Position numbers and translations under genes: made by a program. The notes below the pieces were generated by a model that was not told the origin of the DNA, ran no database searches, and worked only from the letters and a program-made list of their open reading frames with translations. Shown in pieces: positions 62,866 through 64,000 of a DNA stretch of 64,000 nt. The first letter of the stretch is position 1; each line of letters begins with the position of its first letter. Origin of the DNA: Paraescarpia echinospica (lineage: Eukaryota > Annelida > Polychaeta > Sabellida > Siboglinidae); NCBI GenBank assembly GCA_020002185.1, contig CM034533.1:71478149-71542148 (forward strand), read 5' to 3'.

Positions 62866-64000
62866 ATGGCGCCTTGCAAGCGGCAAGTCAAGGCAAAGCG
62901 ACACTTGGTGTGCGATCACTGCCACAGCTGGGTAGATTTTGCATTGTCCGGGTGTGGAAAGTCATGGGCAGAAACCAGGGAGGAAGGATTCACCTTTCAG
63001 TGCATTGGATGTTGGAAGGTGGAGTGTCTGCAGAAGGAGATAGTTAGGTTGACAGATATTGTGAAGGGAATGGAGATGGGAATTAGCAAGGAGGCAGGTC
63101 GAATGGAGAGAGACGACAGGGAGAGAGGCGAGAATACTGAAAGACTGAAGGAGAATAGCAGTGGCAAGAAAACTGAGGAAAGGACATTGAGAGGAGGGAA
63201 GGTGATTGGAGGGGAAGAAATTGGAAAATCGACAACAGAAAACGTGACAAGCGTGAAGGTGACAGGGAAGAAAGTGACCGTAGAGAAGGAGGGAGGGAAG
63301 ATGGAACGGGAGAGGAGAGGAGAGATGAAAATGAGATGGGACGAAAGAAGAAGGGACGAAAGGAAGTGAGAGCAAATGTGATAGAAGAGAAGTCGATAAA
63401 AGGGACGCTGACAGGAGGAAAGGTGACAAGAGAAAAAGCGACAGGAAAGAATGGATTGGAAGAGAATGTGACAGGAGAGAAGACGACAGGGGGAAAGACA
63501 ACAACCAGACAGATGCAAACCGAAGAAGGAGCTATTCTAAGGCAGTGATTGAGGGGGCAATGAGGAAAGAGAGGGTGTTTATGGGTGACTCCATTATGAG
63601 AAAGACGGACAAGACACTGAGCGAGGGGAAGGACGTCGTTGTTTGTTTACCGGGGGCTAGGATTGAACATGTAACTGACAGGGTAGAGAAGGTGTTGGGA
63701 CATGGCAAGGGGGGTCTATACTGGTACATGTAGGAACAAATAATGCAGACAGGGAGGGAACAACTGCGATAGTACAGAAGTATAGACAGTTAGTGAGGAA
63801 GCTAAAGAAGACGAGAGTCGAACAGGTTATTTTGTCAGGAATTTTGCCAGTAATGGGAGGAAGGGGGGCAACGTATAGAAACTGCAAGAGGACGGCGATC
63901 AATGCACTAGCTGAGCAGATGTGTGAAGAAGAGGGAGTGGGATTCACAGATTTATGGGGATATTTTGTTGGGAGGGAAGATATGTACATGAGAGATGGCC
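62866..64000 (+). pseudogene. CR1-like LINE copy C, ORF1 (PHD-like finger plus SGNH esterase), partial
   Basis: ATG at 62866 gives MAPCKRQVKAKRHLVCDHC, a PHD-like finger (CDHCHSWVDFALSGCGKSW, FTFQCIGC), coiled coil (EIVRLTDIVKGMEM) and a Lys/Glu/Thr repeat region, stopping at 63367. In other frames, EEKTTGGK-like repeats and the SGNH start RVFMGDSIMRKTDKT (Ser in GDS), then LVHVGT-like and ILSGILPVMGG sequence continue to the window end. Two shifts break it. It lies on the plus strand, opposite to copies A and B, and leaves the window before ORF2. Confidence 0.88.

Overview
This is eukaryotic DNA: a gene-poor animal chromosome segment built almost entirely of mobile elements at different stages of decay. 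The mix of CR1-like LINEs with PHD and esterase domains, RTE, BEL/Pao, Ty3/Gypsy, Penelope-like, DIRS/Ngaro-like, PIF/Harbinger and Polinton/Maverick elements suggests an aquatic invertebrate (mollusc, annelid, cephalochordate or similar). The species cannot be fixed from the sequence. Two runs of exactly 1000 N (1940-2939 and 31698-32697) are scaffold gaps. No ordinary host gene, rRNA or tRNA gene was recognised.

Layout. 1-1939: minus-strand CR1-like LINE (copy A). 2940-4762: broken Ty3/Gypsy pol. 4926-6865: two copies of a gag-like gene fragment, the second followed by a 78-bp tandem repeat. 6866-8891: 5'-truncated RTE-like LINE. 9246-24826: Polinton/Maverick. 24840-27830: LINE remnants on the minus strand. 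27831-31600: no gene seen. 31620-36350: nearly complete minus-strand CR1/L2-type LINE with ORF1. 36444-47887: BEL/Pao retrotransposon with both LTRs, into which a full-length CR1-like LINE (copy B, about 38410-43240) has inserted. 48136-49550: Penelope-like remnant with GIY-YIG and SGNH segments. 50997-53203: a second Penelope-like element flanked by inverted repeats that carry hammerhead-ribozyme-like motifs. 53960-62290: LINE fragments, a SINE-like unit, two arrays of a 49-bp minisatellite, and a PIF/Harbinger transposon (Myb-like gene plus DDE transposase) cut by a LINE. 62700-64000: CR1-like LINE copy C, running off the window.

The centrepiece is the 15.6-kb Polinton. It is visibly GC-rich against AT-rich surroundings and has about 210-bp terminal inverted repeats. 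On the plus strand it carries an RPA1-like zinc-ribbon OB-fold protein and a protein-primed family B DNA polymerase. On the minus strand, from the right end, come a NADAR (YbiA-like) protein, the packaging ATPase, a small basic/hydrophobic protein, a conserved Polinton protein, a chromodomain DDE integrase, a small membrane protein, the penton/minor capsid protein, a basic glycine-rich virion-type protein, the double jelly-roll major capsid protein and an adenain-like cysteine protease. Together these form a virus-like morphogenesis module (capsid, penton, protease, ATPase), a replication module (polymerase, ssDNA binding) and an integration module. Stops and frameshifts in the polymerase, protease, penton, ATPase and integrase, and loss of the polymerase motif A aspartate, make this copy non-autonomous. 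The capsid protein, basic protein, small proteins, RPA-like protein and most of NADAR remain open.

The most unusual points are the NADAR and RPA-like genes on a Polinton, a series of tandem duplications that sit at gene boundaries of that element, a possible small intron in the polymerase, and the ribozyme-bearing inverted repeats of the Penelope-like element.
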